From Luteococcus sp048595755 (GTDB taxonomy: Bacteria; Actinomycetota; Actinomycetes; Propionibacteriales; Propionibacteriaceae), in NCBI RefSeq assembly GCF_048595755.1, contig NZ_CP184360.1:1302001-1366000 (forward strand): a stretch of DNA of 64,000 nucleotides, in the 5' to 3' direction. Numbering within the stretch: the first letter of the stretch is position 1; each line of letters opens with the position of its first letter. Below, one piece after another: positions 33,511-42,330 of this stretch. Below the pieces are notes generated by a model. The model saw only the letters and a list, made by a program, of their open reading frames with translations. It did not search any database and was not told where the DNA came from. A program made the translations under genes and the position numbers.

Positions 33511-34366
33511 ACTGCCCGAGGTGGAAGCCCTGCGCGGCTTCCTGGACGAGCGGCTGCGTGGGCGGGTCTTCGCCCGGGTGGAGCTGCTGACCTTCAGCGC
33601 CCTCAAGACCTACGATCCGCCGCTGGATGCGCTGCTGGGCCTCGAGATCGACGGGGTGGCCAGGCACGGGAAGTTCCTGGCCGTCCAGGCGCAAGGACTG
33701 CACCTGTGCTTCCACCTGGCCCGGGCCGGCTGGGTGAAGTGGCACGAGGCCCTGCCCACCCGTCCGGTGCGCCCGGGCAAGGGGCCACTGAGCCTGCGGG
33801 TGGGGCTGGACGACGATGCCGGTTTCGACCTCACCGAGGCCGGGACCCAACGCAAGCTGGCGATCCACGTGGTCACCGACCCGCAGCAGGTGCCGGCCAT
33901 CGCCTCCTTGGGGCCAGACCCGCTGGCAGCCGACTTCACGCGGCAGTCCTTCGACGCCATCCTGGATGCCGCGGGCAAGGCACAGGTCAAGGGTGTGCTG
34001 CGCGACCAGCGCACCATCGCGGGAATCGGCAATGCCTACTCGGACGAGATCCTGCACGCAGCCCGCCTGAGCCCCTTCAGACCCGTCGCCGGCCTGGACG
34101 GCGACGAGCGTGACGTGCTCTACACGGCCCTGCGCGGCACGCTCACCGACGCGGTCGAGCGTGCCGTCGGCCTGGCGGCCAAGGACCTCAAGGACGACAA
34201 GCGCAGCAACCTGCGGGTGCATGGCCGCGCGGGCGAGCCCTGCGAGGTCTGCGGCACGACGATCGCCCAGGTGAGCTTCGCCGACTCGTCGCTGCAGTAC
34301 TGCCCGGGCTGCCAGACCGGTGGCAAGGTGCTCGCGGATCGTCGGATGAGCAAACTGCTCAAGTAG
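33503..34366 (+). CDS. Fpg/Nei-family DNA glycosylase
   Basis: A 287-residue base-excision-repair bifunctional glycosylase/AP-lyase. It begins MPELPE with the catalytic Pro and Glu after the start Met. A conserved HGK lysine follows (about 54-56), the helix-two-turns-helix contains DQRTIAGIGNAYSDEILH, and the C-terminal zinc finger is C-x2-C...C-x2-C (CEVCG ... YCPGCQ). Whether it removes 8-oxoguanine (Fpg) or oxidised pyrimidines (Nei) is not decided by these motifs. The first eight bases overlap the aat gene, so translation is coupled. Confidence 0.9.
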   Translation: MPELPEVEALRGFLDERLRGRVFARVELLTFSALKTYDPPLDALLGLEIDGVARHGKFLAVQAQGLHLCFHLARAGWVKWHEALPTRPVRPGKGPLSLRVGLDDDAGFDLTEAGTQRKLAIHVVTDPQQVPAIASLGPDPLAADFTRQSFDAILDAAGKAQVKGVLRDQRTIAGIGNAYSDEILHAARLSPFRPVAGLDGDERDVLYTALRGTLTDAVERAVGLAAKDLKDDKRSNLRVHGRAGEPCEVCGTTIAQVSFADSSLQYCPGCQTGGKVLADRRMSKLLK

Positions 34367-34384
34367 CCAGACCCGCCTGGCTCG

Positions 34385-35053
34385 TCAGAAGGCCAGGTAC
34401 TTGAAGAAGGGCAGGATGGGCACCAGCAGCCCCGTGCTCATCCAGAACATGCCGAAGTTCATGGCGAAGGCGTTCAGGCCGGCCAGCCGGTGGCCCGGTT
34501 CGGTCACCGCCATCGCGGCACCGCGCCAGCTGGCCCACAGCAGCCAGGCCATCAGGGGAATGCCGATCACGGCCAGCCACCACAGCGTCGAGCCGCTCCC
34601 GGTGGCCATGGCGCCGTGGTTCATGGGCGGTGCGCCGTGGTTCATCGTGTGCTGGCTCGACGACATGGGGGCCATCTGCATGGCCTTCATGTTGTGCATC
34701 TTCACCATCATCGCCACCAAGTGCCACACCATCGCGCTGAACATGAGGGCACAGCCCACCGCGTGGGAGCGCTGCCCGGCTTCGGCGCGCACCGCCAGCC
34801 ACGCGAACCACAGCACGCCCAGCGCCATCAAGGCGATCGAGATCGGCACCGGCACCACCGTGCGGAAGGGAACCCACCAGCTCTTGGGCACCATCAGCAG
34901 CATGATCACGCTCATCGCCAGGTGCAGCCCGTGCGAGGTGCGCGGGATCGCCTTGCGGGCCCGGCCGGTCTGCAGGAGCTCGTAGGCGGTGGTGAAGGTG
35001 AACAGCAGCAACAGTCCGATGAACTTCACCGGGACGGCTGTGAGGGTGAACAT
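34385..35053 (-). CDS. DUF5134 membrane protein with Met/His-rich loop
   Basis: A 222-residue integral membrane protein with about six hydrophobic segments, matching the actinobacterial DUF5134 pattern. A loop at about residues 118-150 is rich in Met and His (MVKMHNMKAMQMAPM, HTMNHGAPPMNHGAM), a composition seen in copper- or silver-handling proteins. Conserved His also occur in membrane helices (SHGLHLAMS, VWHLVAMM). It is convergent with the glycosylase gene; only 18 bp separate the ends. Function is unknown; metal binding is an inference from composition. Confidence 0.75.
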   Translation of the reverse strand: MFTLTAVPVKFIGLLLLFTFTTAYELLQTGRARKAIPRTSHGLHLAMSVIMLLMVPKSWWVPFRTVVPVPISIALMALGVLWFAWLAVRAEAGQRSHAVGCALMFSAMVWHLVAMMVKMHNMKAMQMAPMSSSQHTMNHGAPPMNHGAMATGSGSTLWWLAVIGIPLMAWLLWASWRGAAMAVTEPGHRLAGLNAFAMNFGMFWMSTGLLVPILPFFKYLAF

Positions 35054-35207
35054 ATGGGGTTCTCCATGCTCGTGGTTGGGATGTCACAGCACCAGTCGCC
35101 CGAGCAACCCAAATGGTTCCCGAGCGTGCCGGGGATTTTCGCCAAATGTTTCGTCCACCGTGCAAGCACCACCGGATCGTGGGGGCCGGAGACCTAGACT
35201 CGCCTGC

Positions 35208-36128
35208 ATGCTCGGATACTTCGGCCCGGCCGGAACCTTCACCCATCAGGCGCTGCTCACGATCAGCAGCGACGAGGCCCGTCCCTTCGCCACGGTGGCG
35301 GCCGCCCTCGACGCGGTGCGTGCCGGTGAGGTGGAGGCCGTCGTCGTCCCGATCGAGAACTCCATGGAGGGCGGGGTCTCGGCGACGCTCGACAACCTGG
35401 CCTCCGGGGATCGTCTGATGATCGTGCGCGAGGTGCTGCTCCCGGTGCAGTTCGGGCTGTTCGTGCGACCGGGGACGTCCATCGACCAGATTCGCAGCAT
35501 CGTCACCCACCCCCACGCCTACAACCAGACCCGTGACTGGATCGCCGCCAGGGTGCCCGAGGCCCAGGTGATGACCGAGGGCGGCTCGACCGCGGCCGGT
35601 GCGTTGGAGGTCTCCAACCCCGACTCCCGTCACGACGCGGCGATCTGCGCGATGGTGGCCGGACAGATGTACGGCCTGGAGGCCGTCGCCTCCGGCATCG
35701 CCGACAACGAGGCTGCCGTCACGCGCTTCGTGCTGGTCTCCAAGCAGGGTGCGCCCAGCGCGCCGACCGGTGCCGACAAGACGACGCTGGTGGCCTACAT
35801 GCACGAGGACCATCCCGGCTCGCTGCAGGAGATCCTCGACCAGTTCACCGGACGTGGCGTGAACCTGAGCCGAATCGAGTCGCGTCCCACCAAGACGACC
35901 CTGGGCCAGTACTGCTTCTCGATCGACGCGGAGGGGCACGTGCTGGACGCGCGCATGGGGGAGGCGCTGACCGGACTGCACCGCGTGTGCAAGAAGGTGG
36001 TCTTCCTGGGCTCCTACGCGCGTGCCGACCGGGTGAAGACCCGGGTGCCCGCCAGCGCCACCGACGAGGCCTACGAGAAGGCGGCCGCCTGGCTGCAGCA
36101 GCTGCGCAGCACGGGGCGTGATGCCTGA
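35208..36128 (+). CDS. pheA: Prephenate dehydratase
   Basis: A 306-residue monofunctional enzyme that turns prephenate into phenylpyruvate for phenylalanine synthesis. The dehydratase domain (1-185) has GPAGTFTHQA, VVPIENSMEGGV and the VTRFVLV catalytic motif. The ACT domain (about 196-275) carries the Phe-binding ESRPTKTTLGQY motif, so feedback inhibition by Phe is expected. There is no chorismate mutase domain. The stop overlaps the start of the SRPBCC gene (TGATG). Confidence 0.95.
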   Translation: MLGYFGPAGTFTHQALLTISSDEARPFATVAAALDAVRAGEVEAVVVPIENSMEGGVSATLDNLASGDRLMIVREVLLPVQFGLFVRPGTSIDQIRSIVTHPHAYNQTRDWIAARVPEAQVMTEGGSTAAGALEVSNPDSRHDAAICAMVAGQMYGLEAVASGIADNEAAVTRFVLVSKQGAPSAPTGADKTTLVAYMHEDHPGSLQEILDQFTGRGVNLSRIESRPTKTTLGQYCFSIDAEGHVLDARMGEALTGLHRVCKKVVFLGSYARADRVKTRVPASATDEAYEKAAAWLQQLRSTGRDA

Positions 36129-36562
36129 TGCGCTACACCTGTCGCGTGACCATCGCCGTGCCCCGGGAGCGCGTGCTGGAGCTGATGACCGACCCGCAAC
36201 GGGCTCCCGAGTGGCAGGCCGGCCTGGCTCGCCATGAGCAGGTGCAGGGTGAGCCGGGACGCCCCGGATCGGTGAGCAAGCTGCACTTCGACAACGTGCC
36301 CGGCGACGGCGTGATGATCGAGAAGGTGGAGCGACGCGATGCCCACAGCCTCGACTGCGTCTACCTGCTCGGACCGGTACGCAACGAGAGCCACAGCACC
36401 TTCCACGACGTGGACGGCGGCACCGAGTGGTTGGCCGAGCACGTCTTCCTGCTGCCGCCTGGCATGGCCGAAGGCATCGGCGAGCAGGGGCAGCAGGCCT
36501 TTCGCGCCAACACCCAAGGCTCGATGGAGCAGTTCAAGGCCTGGTGCGAGGCCAATGCCTGA
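36128..36562 (+). CDS. SRPBCC-fold protein
   Basis: A 144-residue START/SRPBCC-like protein. It shows the typical first strand (RYTCRVTIAVPRERVLELMTDP), a middle beta-sheet and a long C-terminal helix (about 115-143, NTQGSMEQFKAWC). Such proteins form a hydrophobic ligand pocket, but the ligand is unknown. It is coupled to pheA through TGATG (36126-36130). No functional link to phenylalanine synthesis is established. Confidence 0.75.
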   Translation: MRYTCRVTIAVPRERVLELMTDPQRAPEWQAGLARHEQVQGEPGRPGSVSKLHFDNVPGDGVMIEKVERRDAHSLDCVYLLGPVRNESHSTFHDVDGGTEWLAEHVFLLPPGMAEGIGEQGQQAFRANTQGSMEQFKAWCEANA

Positions 36563-36597
36563 CACCCGGGGTGCTGCGGGCCGATCCTGGGCTTGTC

Positions 36598-37275
36598 TCA
36601 GTCGGCGGGGCTGAGGCGCACGTCGACGGCCTTGCCGCCACGCAGCTCGGAGATCATCTCGTAGCGCTGCTGCGCGTGCGGCAGGCTCACCGTCCGAAGG
36701 AAGTCCACCAGCGTCGTCTCGCCCTGCTCCTCGAGCGCGGTGATCAGGCTGCGCACGTCGTCGGGATGCCGGTTCTGGCTCATCTTGGCCTTCGCCTCGA
36801 TCCGGTCGACGCCCACCTCGACGCTGACGATGGAGCGCGCCATCCGCTGCAGCTTCTCCTCGCCCACGGGTGCGAGCACGTCGGAATCCTCGAAGCGGTG
36901 CGTCAGTTCGCGAGCGGCGGCCAGGGCGGCCTCGGGGCTGGCGTCCACGCGCATCGGGCCCCACACGTGCACCGTGATGTAGTCCCAGGTGGGCACATTG
37001 GGCAGTGCGTCGTTGGTGGCATACCAGGTGGGCGAGACGTAGGCGTCGGCCTCGTCGAAGACCACCATCGCGGGGCCCGTGACCTCCCTGACCGCCTGGG
37101 GATTGTTGCGCACCAGGTGGGTGACGAGCACATTGCGGTCCTGGTCGTAGTGGAAGGGCACCAGGGTGGCGTCGGGGCCGTCGTCGTGGCAGGTGACCAG
37201 GTTGCCGGCACGCGGCGTGGCCAGGAGCTGGCGCGTGTACTCGTCGGGAAGCCGGAAGTGGTTGGGGACGTACAT
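36598..37275 (-). CDS. PaiB-like FMN-binding protein
   Basis: A 225-residue protein of the PaiB family (split-barrel flavin-binding fold), annotated as FMN-binding negative transcriptional regulator. It starts MYVPNHFRLPDE and contains LVTCHDDGPDATLVPF, YVSPTWY and WDYITVHVWG, all standard. In B. subtilis PaiB acts with the acetyltransferase PaiA; no PaiA is adjacent. DNA binding is not evident, so a flavin reductase or oxidase role is also possible. Confidence 0.85.
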   Translation of the reverse strand: MYVPNHFRLPDEYTRQLLATPRAGNLVTCHDDGPDATLVPFHYDQDRNVLVTHLVRNNPQAVREVTGPAMVVFDEADAYVSPTWYATNDALPNVPTWDYITVHVWGPMRVDASPEAALAAARELTHRFEDSDVLAPVGEEKLQRMARSIVSVEVGVDRIEAKAKMSQNRHPDDVRSLITALEEQGETTLVDFLRTVSLPHAQQRYEMISELRGGKAVDVRLSPAD

Positions 37276-37438
37276 GGGCTCCAGCGTAGGTGTGGCCGCT
37301 CGGCGCCCACCACGCGGGCGGTGGGCAGTCCTATCCCGCGGGGAGCCGTGCCCCTGCAAAGGCCGCCAAGTCGACCGGAGCAGTGAATCGCGGGGGTAGC
37401 GTGGGGCGACTCAGTCCCGACGTTCACAGGAGAACGCC

Positions 37439-38875
37439 ATGGCCCAAGAGCCCGTCGTCGCCAATGCCCCCGTCGTCGCCAATGCCCCCGTCGTCGCCAA
37501 TGCCGAGGAGCAGGGCGACCCCTATGTCCTCGATCCTGCCAAGATCCAGGAACCGCCCGTCGGCTGGGGTCCCAGCCTGCGATTCCTGGGCCCCGGCATG
37601 ATCACCTCCGCCGCGGTGGTGGGCTCGGGTGAACTGCTCACCGCCACCGCGCTGGGTGCCAAGGTCGGCTTCCTGCTGCTGTGGCTGGTGCTGGTCTCCA
37701 CCTTCGTGAAGGTCGCCGTGCAGATCGAACTGGCCCGGTGGTCCATCTCCACCGGACGGCCCGGAACGCTGGGTTATGACGACGTGCCGCCGCGGATCGG
37801 CAAGCGGGGTTGGATGAGCTACCTGGTCATCCTGATGTTCCTGCAATTCCTCACCAGCCAGGCCGGCGTGCTGGCCGCCGCAGGCTTGGCCATGTCGATG
37901 CTGGTGCCCGTGGCGGGCGCACCGATGTCACCGGTCTCGGTCGGCTTCTGGGTGGTGCTGATGGTGGCCCTGGCCATCGCGATCCACTTCACCAATCGCT
38001 ACAGCATCGTGGAACGCGTCTCGACGGTGCTGGTGGTGCTGGTCACCGCCGCCGTGGTGGTGATGGTCTTCGGCATCCAGTTCACCCCCTTCGCCTGGAG
38101 CGGCAGCGACCTGGCCGACGGCATGCAGTTCAGGATCGCCGCCGGCACCATGGGCATCGCGCTGGGCATGTTCGGCCTCACCGGCGTCGGTGCGGGCGAG
38201 ATCAGCTCCTACTCCTTCTGGTGCGTCGAGAAGGGCTATGCCGCCTGGACCGGGCCCAATGACGGCTCCGAGGAATGGGCCCGTCGTGCCCGCGGTTGGG
38301 TTGGGGTGATGAAGAAGGACGCCTGGGTCAGCTGGGTGGTCTACACGCTGTCGACGATGGCCTTCTACATGCTCGGTGCCGCGGTGCTGCACCCGCAGGG
38401 CCTGGAGCCCGCGGGCAATGAGGTGCTGAAGGTCCTCAAGCGCATCTTCGACGACACCGTGGGTGGCTGGGCCGGTGGCATCTTCCTGGTCTTCGCCGCC
38501 GTCGCGCTCTACAAGACGATCCTGGCCAATGTCCCTAGCCTGAGCCGACAGACCGCCGCGGCGGCCTCCCTCTTCGGCGCCTTCGACTGGTACGACCGGG
38601 CCGCGCGTGACAAGGCGATGCGCTTCGTGATGATCTTCCTGCCCATCATCTGGGGACTGCTGGCCGTCGTGGTCAAGTCACCGCTGCAGATGGTCATCCT
38701 GGGCGGCATCCTGAACGCGCTCTACCTGATGGGGGTGGCGGTGGCCACCCTGTACCTGTCGCACACCCAGACCGATCCCAGGATCAAGGACGGCAAGCTC
38801 TTCATGGTCTACCTGGTGATCTCGGCCATCGCCGTGTTCACCGTCGGTGCGATCTCGCTGCTCGACATGTTCTGA
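37439..38875 (+). CDS. Nramp-related transporter lacking the DPGN motif
   Basis: A 478-residue membrane protein of the Nramp superfamily with about eleven transmembrane helices. Helix 1 reads GPGMITSAAVVGSGELLT where classic Nramp has the metal-binding DPGN, and helix 6 reads TGVGAGEISSYSFW with no MPH. It therefore belongs to a divergent branch and probably does not carry manganese or iron in the standard way. The ion (perhaps magnesium or another cation) is unknown. The N-terminus contains three 6-residue repeats (PVVANA) encoded by 18-bp direct repeats at 37451-37504. GGAGAA precedes the ATG. Monocistronic. Confidence 0.85.
   Translation: MAQEPVVANAPVVANAPVVANAEEQGDPYVLDPAKIQEPPVGWGPSLRFLGPGMITSAAVVGSGELLTATALGAKVGFLLLWLVLVSTFVKVAVQIELARWSISTGRPGTLGYDDVPPRIGKRGWMSYLVILMFLQFLTSQAGVLAAAGLAMSMLVPVAGAPMSPVSVGFWVVLMVALAIAIHFTNRYSIVERVSTVLVVLVTAAVVVMVFGIQFTPFAWSGSDLADGMQFRIAAGTMGIALGMFGLTGVGAGEISSYSFWCVEKGYAAWTGPNDGSEEWARRARGWVGVMKKDAWVSWVVYTLSTMAFYMLGAAVLHPQGLEPAGNEVLKVLKRIFDDTVGGWAGGIFLVFAAVALYKTILANVPSLSRQTAAAASLFGAFDWYDRAARDKAMRFVMIFLPIIWGLLAVVVKSPLQMVILGGILNALYLMGVAVATLYLSHTQTDPRIKDGKLFMVYLVISAIAVFTVGAISLLDMF
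37451..37504 (+). repeat. Three in-frame 18-bp repeats in the Nramp-related gene
   Basis: CCCGTCGTCGCCAATGCC occurs three times without spacer and encodes PVVANA x3 in the cytoplasmic N-terminus. Copies are identical, so the number may vary between strains. Confidence 0.9.
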
Positions 38876-38882
38876 CCAGGGC

Positions 38883-39554
38883 TCACCACTCCCAGTCGAT
38901 GGTGTGGCGTCCTGCGCCGGGGTCGGAGAGCACCAGCTCCACCATTGGCCCGACGGTCAGCTCCTGCTGCACCTTCGCCTCGGCCTGGCCCTGCTCGGGC
39001 CGGACGCTGTGCCAGACGCGGGTGGGCAGGGGCCCCTCGAAGTTCACCGTCAAGGTGAGCAGCTGCGCCGGCCGGCTCAGCGAGTAGCCCATGGTGGTGC
39101 AGGCGGTTCCGCCCTGGAAGTTCAGGCGATGCCGGGTGCGGCGCTTCTCGCCCTGCTCCACCGGGGGATCGAAGAGGAATTCGTAGACGTCGGCACCTTC
39201 GTCGACGGGGATCACCCGGCCGAGGGTGCAGCCCAGCAGCGCCTCGGCGCTGACCTGCTGCCCCTCGTCGAGGTCGAGCGAGATGGACCAGCCCCGCAGG
39301 TCGTCGGCGGTCGCCTCGATCACCAGCGTCGTGGTGGCCGAGCGTTCGGTGTGGTCCGCGCCCACCACCACCTCATGGTGGGCGGCGATCAGACGCTGCC
39401 CGGAGGCATTGGGGACGTGGGCGTTCTGGATGACGCGACGCAGCTGCTGGACGCGATCACTGGTCCAGGCCCGCGCCACGGCGGGACGGATCACGTCGCC
39501 GATGCGCTGGGCAAGGTCGCTGGCAGGATTCTCGGGGCGGGACGTCGGTGTCAC
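38883..39554 (-). CDS. Hypothetical protein
   Basis: A 223-residue soluble protein with no recognised domain. The N-terminal third is helical (SDLAQRIGDVIRPAVARAWT). The rest is beta-rich with alternating hydrophobic residues (TTTLVIEATADDLRGWSI, VYEFLFDPPVEQGEKRRT), resembling the beta-sandwich tail seen behind helix-turn-helix domains in some actinobacterial proteins, but no such DNA-binding domain is present. It stands alone between the transporter and the sulfur-fusion gene. Function unknown. Confidence 0.65.
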   Translation of the reverse strand: MTPTSRPENPASDLAQRIGDVIRPAVARAWTSDRVQQLRRVIQNAHVPNASGQRLIAAHHEVVVGADHTERSATTTLVIEATADDLRGWSISLDLDEGQQVSAEALLGCTLGRVIPVDEGADVYEFLFDPPVEQGEKRRTRHRLNFQGGTACTTMGYSLSRPAQLLTLTVNFEGPLPTRVWHSVRPEQGQAEAKVQQELTVGPMVELVLSDPGAGRHTIDWEW

Positions 39555-39638
39555 GATGCCTCCTCGGTGGGGCTTGGTGGCTTCATTCTTGCGCAGATCC
39601 CCTCGTCAAGCACTAGTGCCAGGACAATTCCTTGACCC

Positions 39639-39677
39639 GTGGTGGAGCCCCCGCAGCCCCGCAGGGGGCTCCACCAC
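39639..39677. terminator. Terminator after the persulfide fusion gene
   Basis: Fourteen-base perfect arms GTGGTGGAGCCCCC (39639-39652) and GGGGGCTCCACCAC (39664-39677) with an 11-nt loop, 28 bases beyond the stop of the gene ending at 39705. Confidence 0.7.
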
Positions 39678-39704
39678 GAAGAACGACCAGTTGTATCGGG
39701 CCGA

Positions 39705-42221
39705 TCAGATGAACAGGGTGGTCTGGGAGTCACCTGCCTCGTCGAGGAAGGTCGCCACGCCACCGAACTCCACACCCGGCAGCAGGTCGCTCTCGGCGAT
39801 GCCGAGCAGCTCCATCGTCATGGTGCAGGCAATCAGTCGCGCGCCGTTGTCGATCGCCGACTGGATCAGCTCCGGCACGCTGGCCACATTGTGCTGCTTC
39901 ATCACGTTCTTGATCATCGCGGTGCCCGCGCCACCCATGTGCATCTGGCTCAGCGTGAGGGCCTCGGCGCTGGAGGGCATCATCGTCTTCATCATCTTGT
40001 CCATCGGCTTCATCTCCCGCTTGGGTGCCTTCGGATCGCGCAGGGCGTTGAGGCCCCAGAAGGTGAAGAACATGCTCACGTCATTGCCCATGGCCAGGGC
40101 GCCATTGGCGATGATGAAGGCCGCGATCATCTTGTCCAGGTCACCGGAGAAGACGACGAAGGAATTCTTCGACTGCTGCGCCGCCTCGGTCAGGCGCGGC
40201 TGCGGCGCGGTCTGGACGGCGCCGCCCTTGCGGAAGACGGCCCGCAGCCCCGCCCCGTCGGGCGTGATCTCCACCAGTTCGTGCCCATTGCGCTTGGCCC
40301 AGGCCGGGGCGTCGGCGGCGAAGCCGGGATCGGAGACGTGGGCGACGATCTCGTCGCCGGGGTTGAGGTCCTTCATGCTCTCGGTGAGCTTCATGATCGG
40401 GCCCGGGCAGGCCAAGCCGGTGCAGTCGACGTCCAGCAGCGTGCGGGCGGCCGAGGTGGCGTCGGTGAAGCCGAAGGCCTGCGCGGAGCTCGATGAGGTG
40501 GGGGTCACGGGATTCTCCAAGCTGTCGGGCTGGGTGGGGCTGTCTGGCTGGTCGGGGCTGCCCGGCTGGGTGGGGAACCATGCCCGATGGGTGACGCTTC
40601 CTCCGGAGAGGAAGGCGACGTCGGTGAAGCCGTTCTGCACCAGGATCCGCTGGGCCAGGTAGCTGCGGAAGCCCACGGCGCACAGCAGGCGGATCGGCTG
40701 GTTGCGGTCCCAGTCGTCGAAGCTGGTGCGCAGCTGGCCCAGCGGCACGTTCTGCGAATCGGGCAGGTTCCAGACCGCGAACTCCTCGGGTTCGCGCACG
40801 TCCACCACGCGGCATCCCGTCAGGGAATCACCCGGGTACCAGAGCCTGGCGTCACCCTTGATCACGTTGTGGGCCAGGAATCCCGCCATGTTCACCGGAT
40901 CCTTGGCGGAGCCGAAGGGCGGGGCGTAGCACAGCTCCAGCTCCTCGAGGTCCATCACGGTGCCACCCAACCGCAGCGCAGTGGCGATCACGTCGATGCG
41001 CTTGTCGACGCCATCGGTGCCGCAGGCCTGCGCGCCCAGCAGGCGGCCGTCGGCCGGATCGAAGAGCACCTTGAGGTGCATCGGTGAGGTGCCGGGGTAG
41101 TAGGCGGCATGACCGGTGGGATGCACGTGGATGGCGGTGTGGGGCAGCCCCGCCGCCTTCAACTGGCGTTCGTTCGCACCGGTGCTGGCGGCGGTCATGG
41201 TGAAGACCTTGACCACCGAGGTGGCCTGGCTGGAGCGGTAGCTGACCTCGCGACCGCAGATGTTGTCGGCGGCCACCCTGCCCTGCCGATTGGCTGGGCC
41301 GGCCAACGGCACCAGGTGCTCACCGGGCAGGACGGTGTGCCGGTGCTCCACCACGTCACCGGCAGCCCAGATGTGCGGGGTGCTGGTGCGCTGCTGCTCG
41401 TCCACGACGATGCCGCCGCGCGGGCCGAGCTCGAGGCCAGCGGCGACGGCCAGCTCCGTCAGTGGCCGCACGCCGATCGACAGGATCACCAGGTCGGCCT
41501 CGATGCTGGTGCCGTCGTCCAAGGTGGCCGTGAGCGAATCACCTTGGGCGGGCGCGAAGGCCTCCACTGCGGTGCCCAGGTGCAACTGCACCCCGGCGGT
41601 GCGCAGCACCTGTTCGACGGGAGCGGCGATCTCGTGGTCGAGCGGCGGGAGGATCTGCGGTGCCAGCTCCACGATGTGCACCTGGGCGCCGCGCTCGTGC
41701 AGGTTCTCCGCGGCCTCCAGTCCGATGAAGCCGGCGCCCACCACCAGGGCGCGCAAGGGCTTGTCACCGCGGGATTCCACGCTTCGAGTGCGCTCCAGGA
41801 TCGCATCCATGTCCTCGACCTGGCGCAGCGTGTGGATGCCGGGCAGGTCATGGCCGGGCAGCTGTGGGGTGATGGGGGCGGCGCCCATGCACAGCCCCAG
41901 TTCGTCGTACTGCTCGGTGTACTCGTGACCGGTGGCCACCTCGCGCACCGTGACGGTTCGGGCCTGGGGATCGATCCCGATCACCTCGTGTCCGGTTCGC
42001 ACGTCGAGGTCGAGGCTTTCCCGCAGGCTCTCGGGAGTCTGCAGCAGCAGCCGCTCCCGGTCGGAGATCACGCCGCCCACGTGGTAGGGCAGGCCACAGT
42101 TGGCGAATGAGACGTAGTGGGAGCGCTCGAGCACGACGATCTCCGCGTGCTCATCGAGGCGGCGTGCCCGAGCGGCCATGGACATACCGGCGGCAACGCC
42201 ACCGATGACGACGAGTTTCAT
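39705..42221 (-). CDS. CoA-disulfide reductase-like/rhodanese/TusA/DsrE fusion
   Basis: An 838-residue four-part sulfur enzyme. Residues 1-450 are a pyridine-nucleotide disulfide oxidoreductase of the CoA-disulfide/persulfide reductase type (FAD motif VVIGGVAAGMSMAAR, redox Cys in SFANCGLPYHVGG, NAD motif VVGAGFIGLEAAEN). About 465-548 is a rhodanese with CAVGFRS. A Pro/Ser/Gln linker follows, then TusA (about 595-670, CPGP) and a DsrE-like domain (about 686-838, FVVFSGDLDKM, GNDVSMFFTFWG). It probably relays persulfide sulfur and reduces it, detoxifying sulfane sulfur or sulfide products. AGGAG precedes the ATG. A CstR/CsoR-type palindrome lies 38 bp upstream, pointing to persulfide-dependent induction. 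Confidence 0.9.
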   Translation of the reverse strand: MKLVVIGGVAAGMSMAARARRLDEHAEIVVLERSHYVSFANCGLPYHVGGVISDRERLLLQTPESLRESLDLDVRTGHEVIGIDPQARTVTVREVATGHEYTEQYDELGLCMGAAPITPQLPGHDLPGIHTLRQVEDMDAILERTRSVESRGDKPLRALVVGAGFIGLEAAENLHERGAQVHIVELAPQILPPLDHEIAAPVEQVLRTAGVQLHLGTAVEAFAPAQGDSLTATLDDGTSIEADLVILSIGVRPLTELAVAAGLELGPRGGIVVDEQQRTSTPHIWAAGDVVEHRHTVLPGEHLVPLAGPANRQGRVAADNICGREVSYRSSQATSVVKVFTMTAASTGANERQLKAAGLPHTAIHVHPTGHAAYYPGTSPMHLKVLFDPADGRLLGAQACGTDGVDKRIDVIATALRLGGTVMDLEELELCYAPPFGSAKDPVNMAGFLAHNVIKGDARLWYPGDSLTGCRVVDVREPEEFAVWNLPDSQNVPLGQLRTSFDDWDRNQPIRLLCAVGFRSYLAQRILVQNGFTDVAFLSGGSVTHRAWFPTQPGSPDQPDSPTQPDSLENPVTPTSSSSAQAFGFTDATSAARTLLDVDCTGLACPGPIMKLTESMKDLNPGDEIVAHVSDPGFAADAPAWAKRNGHELVEITPDGAGLRAVFRKGGAVQTAPQPRLTEAAQQSKNSFVVFSGDLDKMIAAFIIANGALAMGNDVSMFFTFWGLNALRDPKAPKREMKPMDKMMKTMMPSSAEALTLSQMHMGGAGTAMIKNVMKQHNVASVPELIQSAIDNGARLIACTMTMELLGIAESDLLPGVEFGGVATFLDEAGDSQTTLFI

Positions 42222-42258
42222 TGACTTCTCCTGTGTGGTCTTTCGATCACCACAATAG

Positions 42259-42272
42259 TACCCCTGGGGGTA
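42259..42272. promoter_or_regulatory. CsoR/CstR-type operator before the persulfide gene
   Basis: TACCCCTGGGGGTA, a near-perfect 14-bp palindrome within an AT-rich stretch, is the textbook shape of CsoR-family operators (GC core, TAC/GTA ends). CstR uses this form to control rhodanese/TusA/CoA-persulfide-reductase genes. It lies 38-51 bp before the start codon in the promoter region. No CsoR/CstR gene is in the window. Confidence 0.7.
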
Positions 42273-42330
42273 TATAGGAAAGCCAATTGGTGGGACGGAA
42301 GCGGTCGTCGGACTGGGGTTTGGAGGGGGC

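Noticed and set aside
34365..34382. Short AGCCAG/CTGGCT hairpin between the glycosylase and DUF5134 genes as a terminator
   Set aside because: Only six base pairs and no T run; too weak to call.
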